Source of the DNA: Legionella erythra
GTDB lineage: Bacteria; Pseudomonadota; Gammaproteobacteria; Legionellales; Legionellaceae
Direction: 5' to 3'
Length of the DNA stretch: 64,000 bases
Assembly (NCBI RefSeq): GCF_001467615.1
Contig: NZ_LNYA01000024.1
Location: forward strand, 204,644 to 268,643
Position 1 is the stretch's first letter, and the number at the start of each line of letters is the position of its first letter. Below the pieces are notes generated by a model. The model was given only the letters and a program-made list of their open reading frames with translations, was not told the origin of the DNA and searched no databases. The position numbers and the translations under genes were made by a program. Shown here one piece after another: positions 44,405 through 53,245 of this stretch.

Positions 44405-46204
44405 ATGAACCATAAACCTGTCTCATCGAACAATAGCCCGGTTATCCCCCAGCAGTTGGGCTCTTTTATATGGCATGTCTTAAAGCCCTATCGAACGGTT
44501 GTCACGCTATTCGTTATGCTTGCCTTATTGGCTGGATTTTGGGGGCCATTCAATAGCTTATTGGTGAAGTCGTTTATTAATACCCTGGCGGCAAAAAGGG
44601 GTCCGGATCCTTCGTCCTTGTATTGGATAGCGGCATTACTGGTGGTCAACTTCATTGTTTTTGATAATGTCACCTGGCGCACCATTGGCTTTTTAAATTA
44701 TAAACACCAAGCCCGTATCAAAAACCAGGTCATCAGTCAGACCTTAGCCTATGTGTTTGGGGCCAGTACCCAGTTTTTTCAGGATAATCTATCTGGACGT
44801 ATTGCCGATCAGATAACCACCCTGGCTGACAATATTGAAATCATCCTGCATCGGGTGTCCGTGGATTTTCTTCGCGGCACCTCGCTTCTGGTGATTTCAT
44901 TTATCACCGCCTATGCGGTGAATGCTTTATTCTTTTATATCCTGTTAGTCTGGTTCATCGCTTTTGCGGTTGTCAGTATTTATCTCTCGGCGCGATTGGT
45001 TTCTTTATCGGATGATCATGCGAGTGCGGAATCGCAGCTTTCCGGGCAATTGGTGGATGGCCTCGCCAACCAGGCCAACATTCGTATCTTTTCGCAGAAA
45101 GCCTATGAAATAAAACGAATGAACCATTTCTTTGCCAGGGTCGAGCAGGCCTTCCAGAGAAAAGAACTTTTTATTGTGCTCTTATGCTGCGCGCAGGGCG
45201 GCATGATTGCGGTGATGATGGGGTTAGCTGCGATGACCTTAATCCATTTGCATGGCCAGGGTCTTGTCAGCATCGGGGATTTTGCCTTAATTCTTGGGAT
45301 TTCCATGGAGTTGGGGCACATGATGTGGTACACCATGTATCAGGTGGATGAATTTAATCAGGCTTTAGGCAAGGCTAAGCAAAGCCTGAATGCGCTGAGT
45401 GTTGCTCATGAAATCAGGGACAGCCACCAGGCTTCTTCATTGACTGTAACCCGGGGGCGGATTGAATTCGCCAAGGTTAGATTCCATTATCAAGGCGGCT
45501 ATTCCCTTTTTAAAAATAAATCCGTCACCATCGAATCAGGCCAAAAAGTCGGATTGGTCGGGTACTCCGGCAGTGGCAAATCAACCTTTGTGAACCTGAT
45601 TTTACGGCTTTATGATCTGGTTGACGGCCAAATTTTAATTGATGGCCAGGATATCGCGCAGGTTACCCAGGACAGCTTGCGGCAAGCCATTGCCATGATT
45701 CCCCAAGACCCCAGCCTTTTTCATCGAAGCTTAATGGACAACATTCGTTATGGCTGGTTGGAGGCGCCGGAGAATGAGGTGATTGCGGCGTCTAAAAAGG
45801 CGCATGCGGATGAATTCATCTGCCTCTTGCCAGAGGGATATCAGACCCTGGTTGGCGAACGTGGCGTCAAGCTGTCCGGCGGGCAGCGTCAACGCATTGC
45901 CATTGCCAGGGCCATTTTAAAAAATGCACCCATCCTTATACTCGATGAAGCGACGTCCCAATTGGACTCGATTACCGAATCCCATATCCAGGAAAGCCTC
46001 TGGGCGTTAATGCAGGGGAAAACAACCTTAGTCATTGCGCATCGCTTATCCACGCTTTTGCATATGGACCGCATTTTAGTCTTTGATAAAGGCCATATTG
46101 TCGATGATGGGTCGCATACTGAATTACTGGGCCGCGAGGGTTTGTATAAAACCTTGTGGGATGCACAGGTGGGTGGATTTTTACCCGATAAAAAAGAGGA
46201 GTAG
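44405..46204 (+). CDS. ABC exporter, fused permease and ATPase (MsbA/LmrA type)
   Basis: 599 residues. The N-terminal membrane domain has six helices (about 30-330) and the C-terminal ATPase follows: Walker A 'GYSGSGKST', Q-loop 'IPQDPSLFHRSL', signature 'LSGGQRQR', Walker B 'ILILDEATSQLD' and the H-loop 'IAHRLSTL'. There is no C39 peptidase domain at the N-terminus. It is a homodimeric exporter of lipid, peptide or drug. The neighbouring glycosyltransferase hints at a glycolipid. The next gene follows after 5 bases. Confidence 0.92.
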   Translation: MNHKPVSSNNSPVIPQQLGSFIWHVLKPYRTVVTLFVMLALLAGFWGPFNSLLVKSFINTLAAKRGPDPSSLYWIAALLVVNFIVFDNVTWRTIGFLNYKHQARIKNQVISQTLAYVFGASTQFFQDNLSGRIADQITTLADNIEIILHRVSVDFLRGTSLLVISFITAYAVNALFFYILLVWFIAFAVVSIYLSARLVSLSDDHASAESQLSGQLVDGLANQANIRIFSQKAYEIKRMNHFFARVEQAFQRKELFIVLLCCAQGGMIAVMMGLAAMTLIHLHGQGLVSIGDFALILGISMELGHMMWYTMYQVDEFNQALGKAKQSLNALSVAHEIRDSHQASSLTVTRGRIEFAKVRFHYQGGYSLFKNKSVTIESGQKVGLVGYSGSGKSTFVNLILRLYDLVDGQILIDGQDIAQVTQDSLRQAIAMIPQDPSLFHRSLMDNIRYGWLEAPENEVIAASKKAHADEFICLLPEGYQTLVGERGVKLSGGQRQRIAIARAILKNAPILILDEATSQLDSITESHIQESLWALMQGKTTLVIAHRLSTLLHMDRILVFDKGHIVDDGSHTELLGREGLYKTLWDAQVGGFLPDKKEE

Positions 46205-46209
46205 CAATA

Positions 46210-47166
46210 ATGGCAATGCAATCCGGGCAACAGCTCGTTCAAGTCGTTTCCTATGACCCCAGCTGGCCTCAGGCATTTGCCCTTGAAGCCGAGCGGATTA
46301 AAAAGGCAATGGGAGACAATTGCCTTGAGGTTCATCATATCGGGTCGACCTCCGTACCTGATTTAGCCGCAAAACCCGTGATTGATATGATGCCTGTTGT
46401 GGCGGATATTGGTCAGGTCGATGAGGCCAATGCCAGGATGCAGGCTTTGGGCTACGCCATAAACGGCGAATACGGCATCCCTTTTCGCCGTTATTTCCAC
46501 AAAGGGGGGAGTCAACGCACGCATCATATTCATGCGTTTGAGGCCGGTCATGTGGACATTGAGCGCCATTTAAAATTCAGGGATTGGATGAGGATTCATG
46601 CTGAAGATAGAGAGACCTATGCTCGTTTAAAGCAGGATTTGGCGCGCCAATACCCAAAGGACATCATGGCGTATTGTTTGGGTAAAGAACGCTTTATTGC
46701 CGCCATTGACAAGAAAGCCGGGTTTAATGGATTACGGGTGGTGAAAGCCTTGACGCCTCGGGAATGGGAGGCAGTTCGCCATTTCAGGCAATTTTATTTT
46801 TTTTGCAAAGCAGGCCTTATTGATCCCTACACCTGGACGTTTGAACATCTGGATCATGTGCATTTTGTATTATTTCAAGGCAGTGACATCATTGGCTATG
46901 CCCATTTGCAATTATGGCCCGAAGCGCGCGCGGCTTTGCGTATCATTGTCATTGACGAAGCCAAACGAAATCAGCGGTGCGGCAGTCAATTATTGGCTTT
47001 GTGTGAAAAGTGGCTCAAACAACAGGGTTATCAGTCTTTGCATCTTGAATCGTCGCCAGAGGCATTGAGGTTTTATAGACAGCATGATTATCTTGATATG
47101 CCGTTTGATGATCCGCATGGCTATGATGGTTGTGCCCAGGATATCGCTGTGGGAAAAAAATTATAA
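46210..47166 (+). CDS. GrpB-family nucleotidyltransferase-like domain fused to a GNAT acetyltransferase
   Basis: 318 residues with two parts. Residues 1-175 match GrpB/UPF0157: 'VVSYDPSWPQAFALEAERIK', 'VHHIGSTSVPDLAAKPVIDM' (nucleotidyltransferase G-S core with acidic D) and 'HHIHAFEAGH'. Residues 178-318 are a GNAT domain: 'IIVIDEAKRNQRCGSQLLALCEKWL' and 'PEALRFYRQHDY'. GAGGAG lies 8 bases before the ATG. Function is unknown. The fusion suggests modification of a coenzyme A-linked or nucleotide-linked metabolite. It is probably co-transcribed with the ABC exporter. Confidence 0.82.
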   Translation: MAMQSGQQLVQVVSYDPSWPQAFALEAERIKKAMGDNCLEVHHIGSTSVPDLAAKPVIDMMPVVADIGQVDEANARMQALGYAINGEYGIPFRRYFHKGGSQRTHHIHAFEAGHVDIERHLKFRDWMRIHAEDRETYARLKQDLARQYPKDIMAYCLGKERFIAAIDKKAGFNGLRVVKALTPREWEAVRHFRQFYFFCKAGLIDPYTWTFEHLDHVHFVLFQGSDIIGYAHLQLWPEARAALRIIVIDEAKRNQRCGSQLLALCEKWLKQQGYQSLHLESSPEALRFYRQHDYLDMPFDDPHGYDGCAQDIAVGKKL

Positions 47167-47194
47167 GCGGCCTTTCCACGCGAATAAACCCATG

Positions 47195-48841
47195 TTATCC
47201 GCGCAACTTAAACTTAAGGATGCTCGCTTTAATTTCGTCTGGAAGTTCACCTTCTTCACGGTTGAACCGGGTACTGTTTCTGGCCACAAAAAAAGACGCC
47301 TGGTTCACCAGCGATGGCGGTGCCAGGCCAACAAAGCCAAGCGCTTGATAGACATTGGCATCGCTCAGGGATAGCGCAGGGTTTAAAGCCCTGCCATCCT
47401 CGTTATCGACGAGAATAAGTTGCTCGGCCCTGGGAAAACGGCTTTGAATCGCCTGCCGTTGCTCGTTATTCATTTGAGTGAATTCCTGAAGTGATAAGGC
47501 AATCGTCGCAATATGGGCTGGTAATGCATTAAATATAAGACGCAGCTCCTGTGCTGTTTTCGTATCAAAACCATTAAAATTTAAATCAAGATGAATGAGT
47601 TCAGTGCCTTGAAGGGCACTGAACAGGGTAGCCAACTCGACCGCTGTCTTTTGGTTAAGTTCATTACAGCTTAAATCCAAATGGGTCAGGCTGGTGTCGG
47701 TAAGCGCGGCTAGTATCGTAGCTAATTCAGCCCCTGTCTTTTCTCCAAGTTTATTGAAGCGCAGCTTAAGATGGGTGATGGGGGAGCCTTTTAAAGCCGC
47801 GAACATCGTCACCCACTCAGCCACTGTTTTTCGGTGCAATCCGTTATTGCTTAAATCAAGCTCGATGATTTGGGAGTCTTTCATGGCATTCAGCAGGGCG
47901 GCTAATTGGTCGCCTGGACGCATCCAAAAGGCATTATCCGCTAAATTAAAACGGGCCATGGGTGAGTCTTTGAACGCACTGAACATCAGCGACAATTCAC
48001 CGCCATTTTTATGACCAAGCTCATTCGAGCGTAAATCAAGATCCGTCACCAAAGAATCCTTAAATGAACGGAACATAGACGCCAATACGTCACCTGGCCT
48101 TTCTCCCAAACCATTGGACCGTAGATGGAGGCGGGTGATGGCGGATTTTTTTAAGGTATCGGACAAGAGTGCCAATTCAAATCGTTTCTTTTGACCCAGG
48201 TCATTAAAGCTCAAATTGAGTTCAGTGATTAACGTTACACTCACGGCTTTAAACAGGGTTATCAGGTCGGAAACTGGTTTTTTGCCCAAGTCATTGAAGC
48301 TAAAATCAAGATGGCGGATGCCCAAATCGTTTAAAATGGCTAACAGGTCAGCCAATTCGGCTCCCGTCTTTCGGTAAAACTCATTCGTGCTTAAACCAAG
48401 ATGAGTGGTGGGAGCGCCTTTAAGCGCCTGAAATAGAGTGATTAATTCAGGGTTTGTCCTTTCTCCAAGGCCATTGGCATCCAGTTTCAGATGGATAATC
48501 CCCAAGTCTTTAAGAACAGCGAACAGGCCTGACAGTTCAGCCATGGGTCGTTGATCAAGGGCGTTAAAGCTTAAATCAAGGTAAGTGATCCCAGCCTCTT
48601 TAAGGATATTGAACAAAGCGATTAATTCAGGCCCTGGCTTTTGCCCCAGATGATTTAAGCGCAAATCAAGGTGCGTTATCCCCATCGCTTTGATCCGGTT
48701 GAACAAGGCTTCCAACTCAGCATAGGCACTCTGCCCGAAATTGCACTTTGATAAATCAAGATGAGTGATACCCCGGCCATTCATAGCGTGTAACCGGGCC
48801 ATGATTTCGGCCATGGATAGATTAGATAATTTAAGGCGCAT
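47195..48841 (-). CDS. Leucine-rich-repeat protein, ribonuclease-inhibitor-like, probable effector
   Basis: 548 residues. Residues 24-443 are 14 consecutive LRRs of exactly 30 residues, each like 'ITHLDLSFNxLGxKTGxEL' followed by 'LFxALK'. This is the long eukaryotic RI-type (CC/RI) spacing. The last 100 residues ('AIQSRFPRAEQLILVDNEDG' onward) form a non-repeat cap ending in a basic, lysine-rich tail. It has no signal peptide. LRR proteins of this kind in Legionella are usually Dot/Icm effectors binding host proteins. AGGGAA lies 5 bases before the ATG. Host function is inferred. Confidence 0.85.
   Translation of the reverse strand: MRLKLSNLSMAEIMARLHAMNGRGITHLDLSKCNFGQSAYAELEALFNRIKAMGITHLDLRLNHLGQKPGPELIALFNILKEAGITYLDLSFNALDQRPMAELSGLFAVLKDLGIIHLKLDANGLGERTNPELITLFQALKGAPTTHLGLSTNEFYRKTGAELADLLAILNDLGIRHLDFSFNDLGKKPVSDLITLFKAVSVTLITELNLSFNDLGQKKRFELALLSDTLKKSAITRLHLRSNGLGERPGDVLASMFRSFKDSLVTDLDLRSNELGHKNGGELSLMFSAFKDSPMARFNLADNAFWMRPGDQLAALLNAMKDSQIIELDLSNNGLHRKTVAEWVTMFAALKGSPITHLKLRFNKLGEKTGAELATILAALTDTSLTHLDLSCNELNQKTAVELATLFSALQGTELIHLDLNFNGFDTKTAQELRLIFNALPAHIATIALSLQEFTQMNNEQRQAIQSRFPRAEQLILVDNEDGRALNPALSLSDANVYQALGFVGLAPPSLVNQASFFVARNSTRFNREEGELPDEIKASILKFKLRG
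47513..48772 (-). repeat. Fourteen 90-bp LRR coding repeats
   Basis: Tandem 90-base units, in register without insertions, encode the 14 LRRs. Protein-level conservation is much higher than base identity, so the array is old or has diverged by selection rather than being a recent amplification. Confidence 0.8.
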
Positions 48842-49088
48842 GGTATTCCCTGACTAAATTAGACAGTGGTCTGCGGCACACGTCTTCTGCTGAACTCTGC
48901 CCATGACCAAGAAAATTAAATGGGCATCATTTTACCATCTCATGGTCAATGTGGTCAATTATTGGTCTGAAATGCCGTTGATTGGATAGTAACTGGCGGG
49001 TTGTGGAGACAATAGGTTATATTGAATTTGAACGGCAGGAAACCTATAATTATTTTTTAACTCCATAATTTATAAGAAAAATTATTCC

Positions 49089-50717
49089 ATGTTCAAATTC
49101 AGATATTGGAGTCTTCTTCTCGTCTCGCATTCTTTATATGCCTTAACCACCCTGACGGTTACACTCAGTTCAGATAATAATCCAGGCGGCATGGGAGACG
49201 TCGGCGATCTGCGATATATGTTAAATCTTATGAATCAGGATTTAAACACCATACCCGATGACTATGCCATTGTTTTTGCTTCGCCGATGACGATTCAACT
49301 CAATGGCATTCTGCCGGTGATTAACAACTCCCCAAACCCGATGAATATTACCATCGGCAATCCCGGTCCTGTTCCTACCGTGATCATTGATGGCAACAGT
49401 GGTGCATACAGCGGCTTTTTCATCCCTACAGGGAATGTGACCATCCAAAACATGATTTTCCAAAACCTCACTGCAAAAGGTGGCAATGGTGGCGATGGCA
49501 TTTCGGGCGGCGGTGGCGGCCTCGGGGCCGGGGGAGCCATTTATGCCCCCCAATCCTTCTTAAATGGCTCTAACCCCTCCATTACCTTGATGAATGTCTC
49601 GATAAACAATTGTTCTGCCGTCGGGGGAAATGGAGGGAATTATTTAGGCCCCGCTGCTACAGGCCATGAAGGTGGCGGCGGTGGCTTTAGCGGAAATGGC
49701 GGCTCGATTACAACGACTGGGATTACTGGCGGTGCCGGAGGTGGCGGTTATGGTGGTGATGGAGGGGATGTCACCCTTTCAACCACCGACATGCTCGGTG
49801 GCGGGGGAGGCGGTGGCCTCGGATCCCGTGCCACGGTAGGAGTGACCACGAATCTTGGTCATGGAGGCTCGGATCAAAACGCCGGACTCGATGGGAACGG
49901 TTATGGTCTTACGATTACCGCGGGTTCTGGTGGGGGCGGTAATAGTGGAGGAAACAATGCGGGAGGCGGCGGTGGCGGAGCCGCTATAGCTTTTGGAGGA
50001 GGCGGGGGCGGAAGTCTCGGGGCAAATGGCATGTCGGCTCAAGGGAATATACCACCGCTTCAAGGAAAATTTCGCGTCAATGCCACACCGTCCGGCGGGA
50101 ATGGCGGCGATGGTGCGGGAGGCGGTGGGGGAGGCGTTGTTATTGTCGGCCCTTCCAATGGCATCGATGGGCAGGCCGGGAGCGGTGGCTATGGCGGCGG
50201 CGGTGGCGGAAGTGGGCTTGGAGGGGCTATCTTTGTGGATAGCAATTTGAATTTGACGGTACAGGCATTGCCGGGTATTCCTACGGTCTTCAATACATCC
50301 AATAACACAACCCAGGCAGGAACACATGGCGCGGGTGGTCCAGGCGGGACAGACGGCCTGGATGGTTCCGCCATGGGAAACAGTATTTTCCTTCGGGCAG
50401 GGTCTTCTCTCACCTTAAGGGCACAAAATGCGAATGATATTTTGACGTTGGGCAATCAAGTCGCATTTGCCGATGATACTGTTTTTGGCGCCGGAAATAC
50501 CAGTGTCTTTGTTAATGGCAATGGATCGGTTATTTACAATGGCACAACCGATTATCTTGGCATAGTCAAAATCGACAATGCCAATTTCAAAGTGAACGGG
50601 CAAATTGATCAGGCTTCTGTTTTCGTCTGCAGGAATACGGGCATCAGTTCCCAACGAGGGACGCTGAGCGGGAGAGGGGTTTTAACCGGAAATGACTCTC
50701 GGCAGCTTGTCTCTTAA
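49089..50717 (+). CDS. Glycine-rich secreted/surface protein, autotransporter-passenger-like (5' part)
   Basis: 542 residues. It begins with a signal peptide ('MFKFRYWSLLLVSHSLYAL'), followed by parallel-beta-helix-like sequence ('GDLRYMLNLMNQDLN', 'NVTIQNMIFQNLTAKGG'). Long glycine runs then fill residues about 140-390 ('GGGGGLGAGGAIYAPQS', 'GGAGGGGYGGDGGDV'). The end resembles passenger repeats ('VNGNGSVIYNGTTDYLGIVK', 'GTLSGRGVLTG'). The frame then closes at 50717 while homologous sequence continues in the next frame. Removing one base near 50688-50692 would join them. It probably sits outside the outer membrane. Confidence 0.7.
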   Translation: MFKFRYWSLLLVSHSLYALTTLTVTLSSDNNPGGMGDVGDLRYMLNLMNQDLNTIPDDYAIVFASPMTIQLNGILPVINNSPNPMNITIGNPGPVPTVIIDGNSGAYSGFFIPTGNVTIQNMIFQNLTAKGGNGGDGISGGGGGLGAGGAIYAPQSFLNGSNPSITLMNVSINNCSAVGGNGGNYLGPAATGHEGGGGGFSGNGGSITTTGITGGAGGGGYGGDGGDVTLSTTDMLGGGGGGGLGSRATVGVTTNLGHGGSDQNAGLDGNGYGLTITAGSGGGGNSGGNNAGGGGGGAAIAFGGGGGGSLGANGMSAQGNIPPLQGKFRVNATPSGGNGGDGAGGGGGGVVIVGPSNGIDGQAGSGGYGGGGGGSGLGGAIFVDSNLNLTVQALPGIPTVFNTSNNTTQAGTHGAGGPGGTDGLDGSAMGNSIFLRAGSSLTLRAQNANDILTLGNQVAFADDTVFGAGNTSVFVNGNGSVIYNGTTDYLGIVKIDNANFKVNGQIDQASVFVCRNTGISSQRGTLSGRGVLTGNDSRQLVS

Positions 50718-51294
50718 TCCCGCAATGGGTGGAAGTCTTGGAAGCCTGGTTCATATTAACATCAACTCCAGCGGTACATCGTTCGTTGCTGTTACCGGGG
50801 CTGCCTCGCTAGCCGGTACGCTGGAAATTAATCTGGAGCCAAGCGCTACGCCTGGATCCTATATTCTGCTCACTTCAGCCGGTATTACAGGGACCTTTAA
50901 TTCGGTCACATTTACCAATTCCGCCACACTGGCAGGAGCAACGCCAAATTACACGCTCTCCTATTTACCAGCCGGAGCGCCTACCTATGTGCAATTAAAT
51001 TTTTTAGGTTACCCCTCGTCGGCCGTTGATATACCTGCGACAGTCAATGGCTCTCCAGTCTTAAATCCCGCTGTTGTCTGTTGCGGCAGACCCGTTCTTC
51101 TTGGTCCTTTACCTGTACCCGGTTCGGGCCCTACCATTTATACCATCATCAATCGCACCGGCAACGTTCAGTGTCAAATTGGGCAAACCTCGTCGCAAAC
51201 TTATCTGAAGATGCATGGTAAAAATGGCTCCTGTACTATTATCGGTACAAAAAATGGCATTAAGTCGAATCCCTTAAAGGTAATAGCACCATGA
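50692..51294 (+). CDS. Continuation of the glycine-rich surface protein (shifted frame)
   Basis: 200 residues in the +1 frame, overlapping the previous gene by 26 bases. The sequence 'TLGSLSLNPAMGGSLGSLVHININSSG' and 'GAASLAGTLEINLEPSATPGSYILLTSAGITGTF' is typical of the final passenger repeat of autotransporters, which normally follows 'LSGxGxLTGN'. The missing overlap makes a frameshift (or error) the simplest explanation. A short cysteine-containing domain follows ('NPAVVCCGRPVLL', 'QCQIGQTSSQTYLKMHGKNG'). No transporter barrel is in the same frame. The next gene encodes a barrel and overlaps by ATGA. Confidence 0.6.
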   Translation: MTLGSLSLNPAMGGSLGSLVHININSSGTSFVAVTGAASLAGTLEINLEPSATPGSYILLTSAGITGTFNSVTFTNSATLAGATPNYTLSYLPAGAPTYVQLNFLGYPSSAVDIPATVNGSPVLNPAVVCCGRPVLLGPLPVPGSGPTIYTIINRTGNVQCQIGQTSSQTYLKMHGKNGSCTIIGTKNGIKSNPLKVIAP

Positions 51295-52034
51295 ATAAGC
51301 GTTCCATAACAGCGATGCGTATACTGGCGGCAATAAGCCTTATTGGGGTCGTTTATGCTGATAATGCCGCCTCACAGGATTCCTCATTAAGCCGTTGGAC
51401 GGGATTTTATACGGGTATGAATGCCGGGTTTGTGTTTAACCATGTCCAATTAAGATCACAGCAGCTAGGTTTTACTAACCTGAGTGAACGTTGCAATACC
51501 AGCGCTGATTTTTCAACATTTTTTCCTGGTATACAATGGGGCTATGTTCATCAATTTGCCAATGACTTTGTATCAGGAATAGAAACGAACCTGACCGTTA
51601 ACACGCGTCAAAAGGACAGCTTAAGTTGTCCCTGCTCCATTAATCCCGAGGTTTCAGATCGTTTCTCATTTAAGAATCAGGGGCAATTTTCTATTAAGGG
51701 TCGAGGAGGTCTCTCCCTGAATTCGGATAAAGGGTCTTTGTTTCCGTATTTAACAACTGGGGTAAGTTTTGCTCATGCCGAATTGGCATACGCCAATGAG
51801 GGCGGCGACTTTTACTCACAACATACAACGCGAGCGGGCTGGTTATTGGGCGCAGGATTGGAGTGGGCCTTTGGGAAAAACTGGTTATTGCTTGCTGAAT
51901 ATGTTCACATGGATTATGGAAATGTTATCAAACTGAAATTACCCAGTGTCTATGGGCTGGTCGATACCAATGGGAATGCGCGTGTTAATTTAACCAACAA
52001 TACCATCTCATTAGCGGTTAATTATTGGATTTGA
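51291..52034 (+). CDS. Outer-membrane beta-barrel protein
   Basis: 247 residues. A signal peptide ('MRILAAISLIGVVYADNA' region) precedes 'SRWTGFYTGMNAGFVFNHVQL', the common opening strand of small eight-stranded barrels (OmpA/Opa-like, porin 4 family). Strands alternate through 'FVSGIETNLTVNTRQ', 'LFPYLTTGVSFAHAELAY', 'WLLGAGLEWAFGKNWLLLAEYVHMDYG', and the protein ends in a C-terminal strand with W-I. The ATG overlaps the stop of the preceding surface gene by 4 bases, implying coordinated synthesis. Confidence 0.82.
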   Translation: MNKRSITAMRILAAISLIGVVYADNAASQDSSLSRWTGFYTGMNAGFVFNHVQLRSQQLGFTNLSERCNTSADFSTFFPGIQWGYVHQFANDFVSGIETNLTVNTRQKDSLSCPCSINPEVSDRFSFKNQGQFSIKGRGGLSLNSDKGSLFPYLTTGVSFAHAELAYANEGGDFYSQHTTRAGWLLGAGLEWAFGKNWLLLAEYVHMDYGNVIKLKLPSVYGLVDTNGNARVNLTNNTISLAVNYWI

Positions 52035-52149
52035 TGGAATTTGCGGTAATAACGTCTTCTTTCAAATGAGCCTGTTCAGATCAATTAATTTCCACTTAAT
52101 CTATTTTGAGTTAAAATTAGGCACAATCTTGCGCTTGAAGTTGTTTTTT

Positions 52150-53127
52150 ATGCCATTTAATTACTATTGCAATAATCCAACGTTTTCCTCGTTGGGCTTT
52201 CTGAGTTTGGATGATAAAAAACTGGTTTCGTTTATGGTAAAAGAAGGATTTAATGTCAATAAGAAATGGGCGCATGATAACCCTGTTCTTCATCTTCTTT
52301 TAGCCAATGAAAGGTTTAATGATTTTGAGCGATTTCTAGATTTAATACCCCAATACATAAACCCCAATTTATGCGATGGACCATTCTATGGTAAAAAATC
52401 CCTTTTAATCCTGTTAACCATGATGGTATCCAATGGTATGTTGCCACTTAAATTTATAAAGCAATATAAAGAAAAAATTGATTTTAATTATCAGGATAGC
52501 TCAGGCAGGACCGCGCTTCATTATGCGGTAATTCTTGGGCGTTATGATATCGCGGATGCGCTCATCCAGGCCGGTGCATCATCGTCCATCGATGACAAAT
52601 ATAAGAAAAGGGCGTTTGATTATCTTTTTTGTGCCGAATCATGCATTAATTCTGTTTTAAAGCAAATAGACATTGAACCTACCCGGGATATTGAGGCTAA
52701 AAATAATGTCATAAAAGATCACAGAGGCCGCCCATTGACTTTACAAGGTGTGCAATTAGTACAAAAGAAAAGTATTGTTGGGCATGTTTTGCAAGGGGTA
52801 AAGGATGGGAACTGTCGGCTAGTTAAATACATTAAAGGCCATTTAAAATGGAGTACTTTTATAGGTGATGATACTCAACCCACTTACATAATAATGGCTG
52901 ATTTAGCGCAACAGATTGCAACAATCTACCATAAAAATCTGGATAAAATCCTGGTATGTGAGATGCTTTCTCCGGAAGAGCAGGAGCAGTTTTTCGACTA
53001 TTTACTGGATTTGGACCAAAAATTATCGGGGAACTCTATTCTTAGCGGGTGCCTGGCCGGTCATAAAATGATGAGTAAATATTATGAGCATGAGGCCCCA
53101 CGCTCCATAAGCTCTTTCGTGAGTTAA
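52150..53127 (+). CDS. Ankyrin-repeat protein
   Basis: About 325 residues from the ATG at 52150; a longer start at 52066 lacks support. Ankyrin signatures are 'DDKKLVSFMVKEGFNVNKKW', 'HDNPVLHLLLANERF' and a clear canonical repeat 'DSSGRTALHYAVILGRYDIA' followed by DALIQAGAS. The C-terminal half (from about residue 200) is a non-repeat domain with no recognised motif ('VQLVQKKSIVGHVLQGVKDG'). It is probably a Dot/Icm effector by analogy. GC is lower than in flanking housekeeping genes, fitting horizontal origin. Confidence 0.75.
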   Translation: MPFNYYCNNPTFSSLGFLSLDDKKLVSFMVKEGFNVNKKWAHDNPVLHLLLANERFNDFERFLDLIPQYINPNLCDGPFYGKKSLLILLTMMVSNGMLPLKFIKQYKEKIDFNYQDSSGRTALHYAVILGRYDIADALIQAGASSSIDDKYKKRAFDYLFCAESCINSVLKQIDIEPTRDIEAKNNVIKDHRGRPLTLQGVQLVQKKSIVGHVLQGVKDGNCRLVKYIKGHLKWSTFIGDDTQPTYIIMADLAQQIATIYHKNLDKILVCEMLSPEEQEQFFDYLLDLDQKLSGNSILSGCLAGHKMMSKYYEHEAPRSISSFVS

Positions 53128-53245
53128 CGGTTTAAGACGGTATAACAAGGCTTACGGACAATGCGGATTCAATACCCTAATGGCAGGAGAATAACTTCCT
53201 GGGTTACATGCATCCCAGATTGTATCAGGCGAGGCATGATGCCAA

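Noticed and set aside
44405..46204. The ABC exporter as the C39 processing transporter for the double-glycine peptide
   Set aside because: It has no N-terminal C39 peptidase domain and lies 10 kb from the peptide gene.
47513..48772. A periodic 90-bp array that might be mistaken for a CRISPR or DNA satellite
   Set aside because: Period and phase match LRR codons, bases vary between units, and no spacers of constant length separate identical repeats.
49779..50327. A 182-codon minus-strand open frame within the glycine-rich gene
   Set aside because: GC-rich glycine codons suppress stops on the other strand. The translation is low-complexity and unlike a protein.
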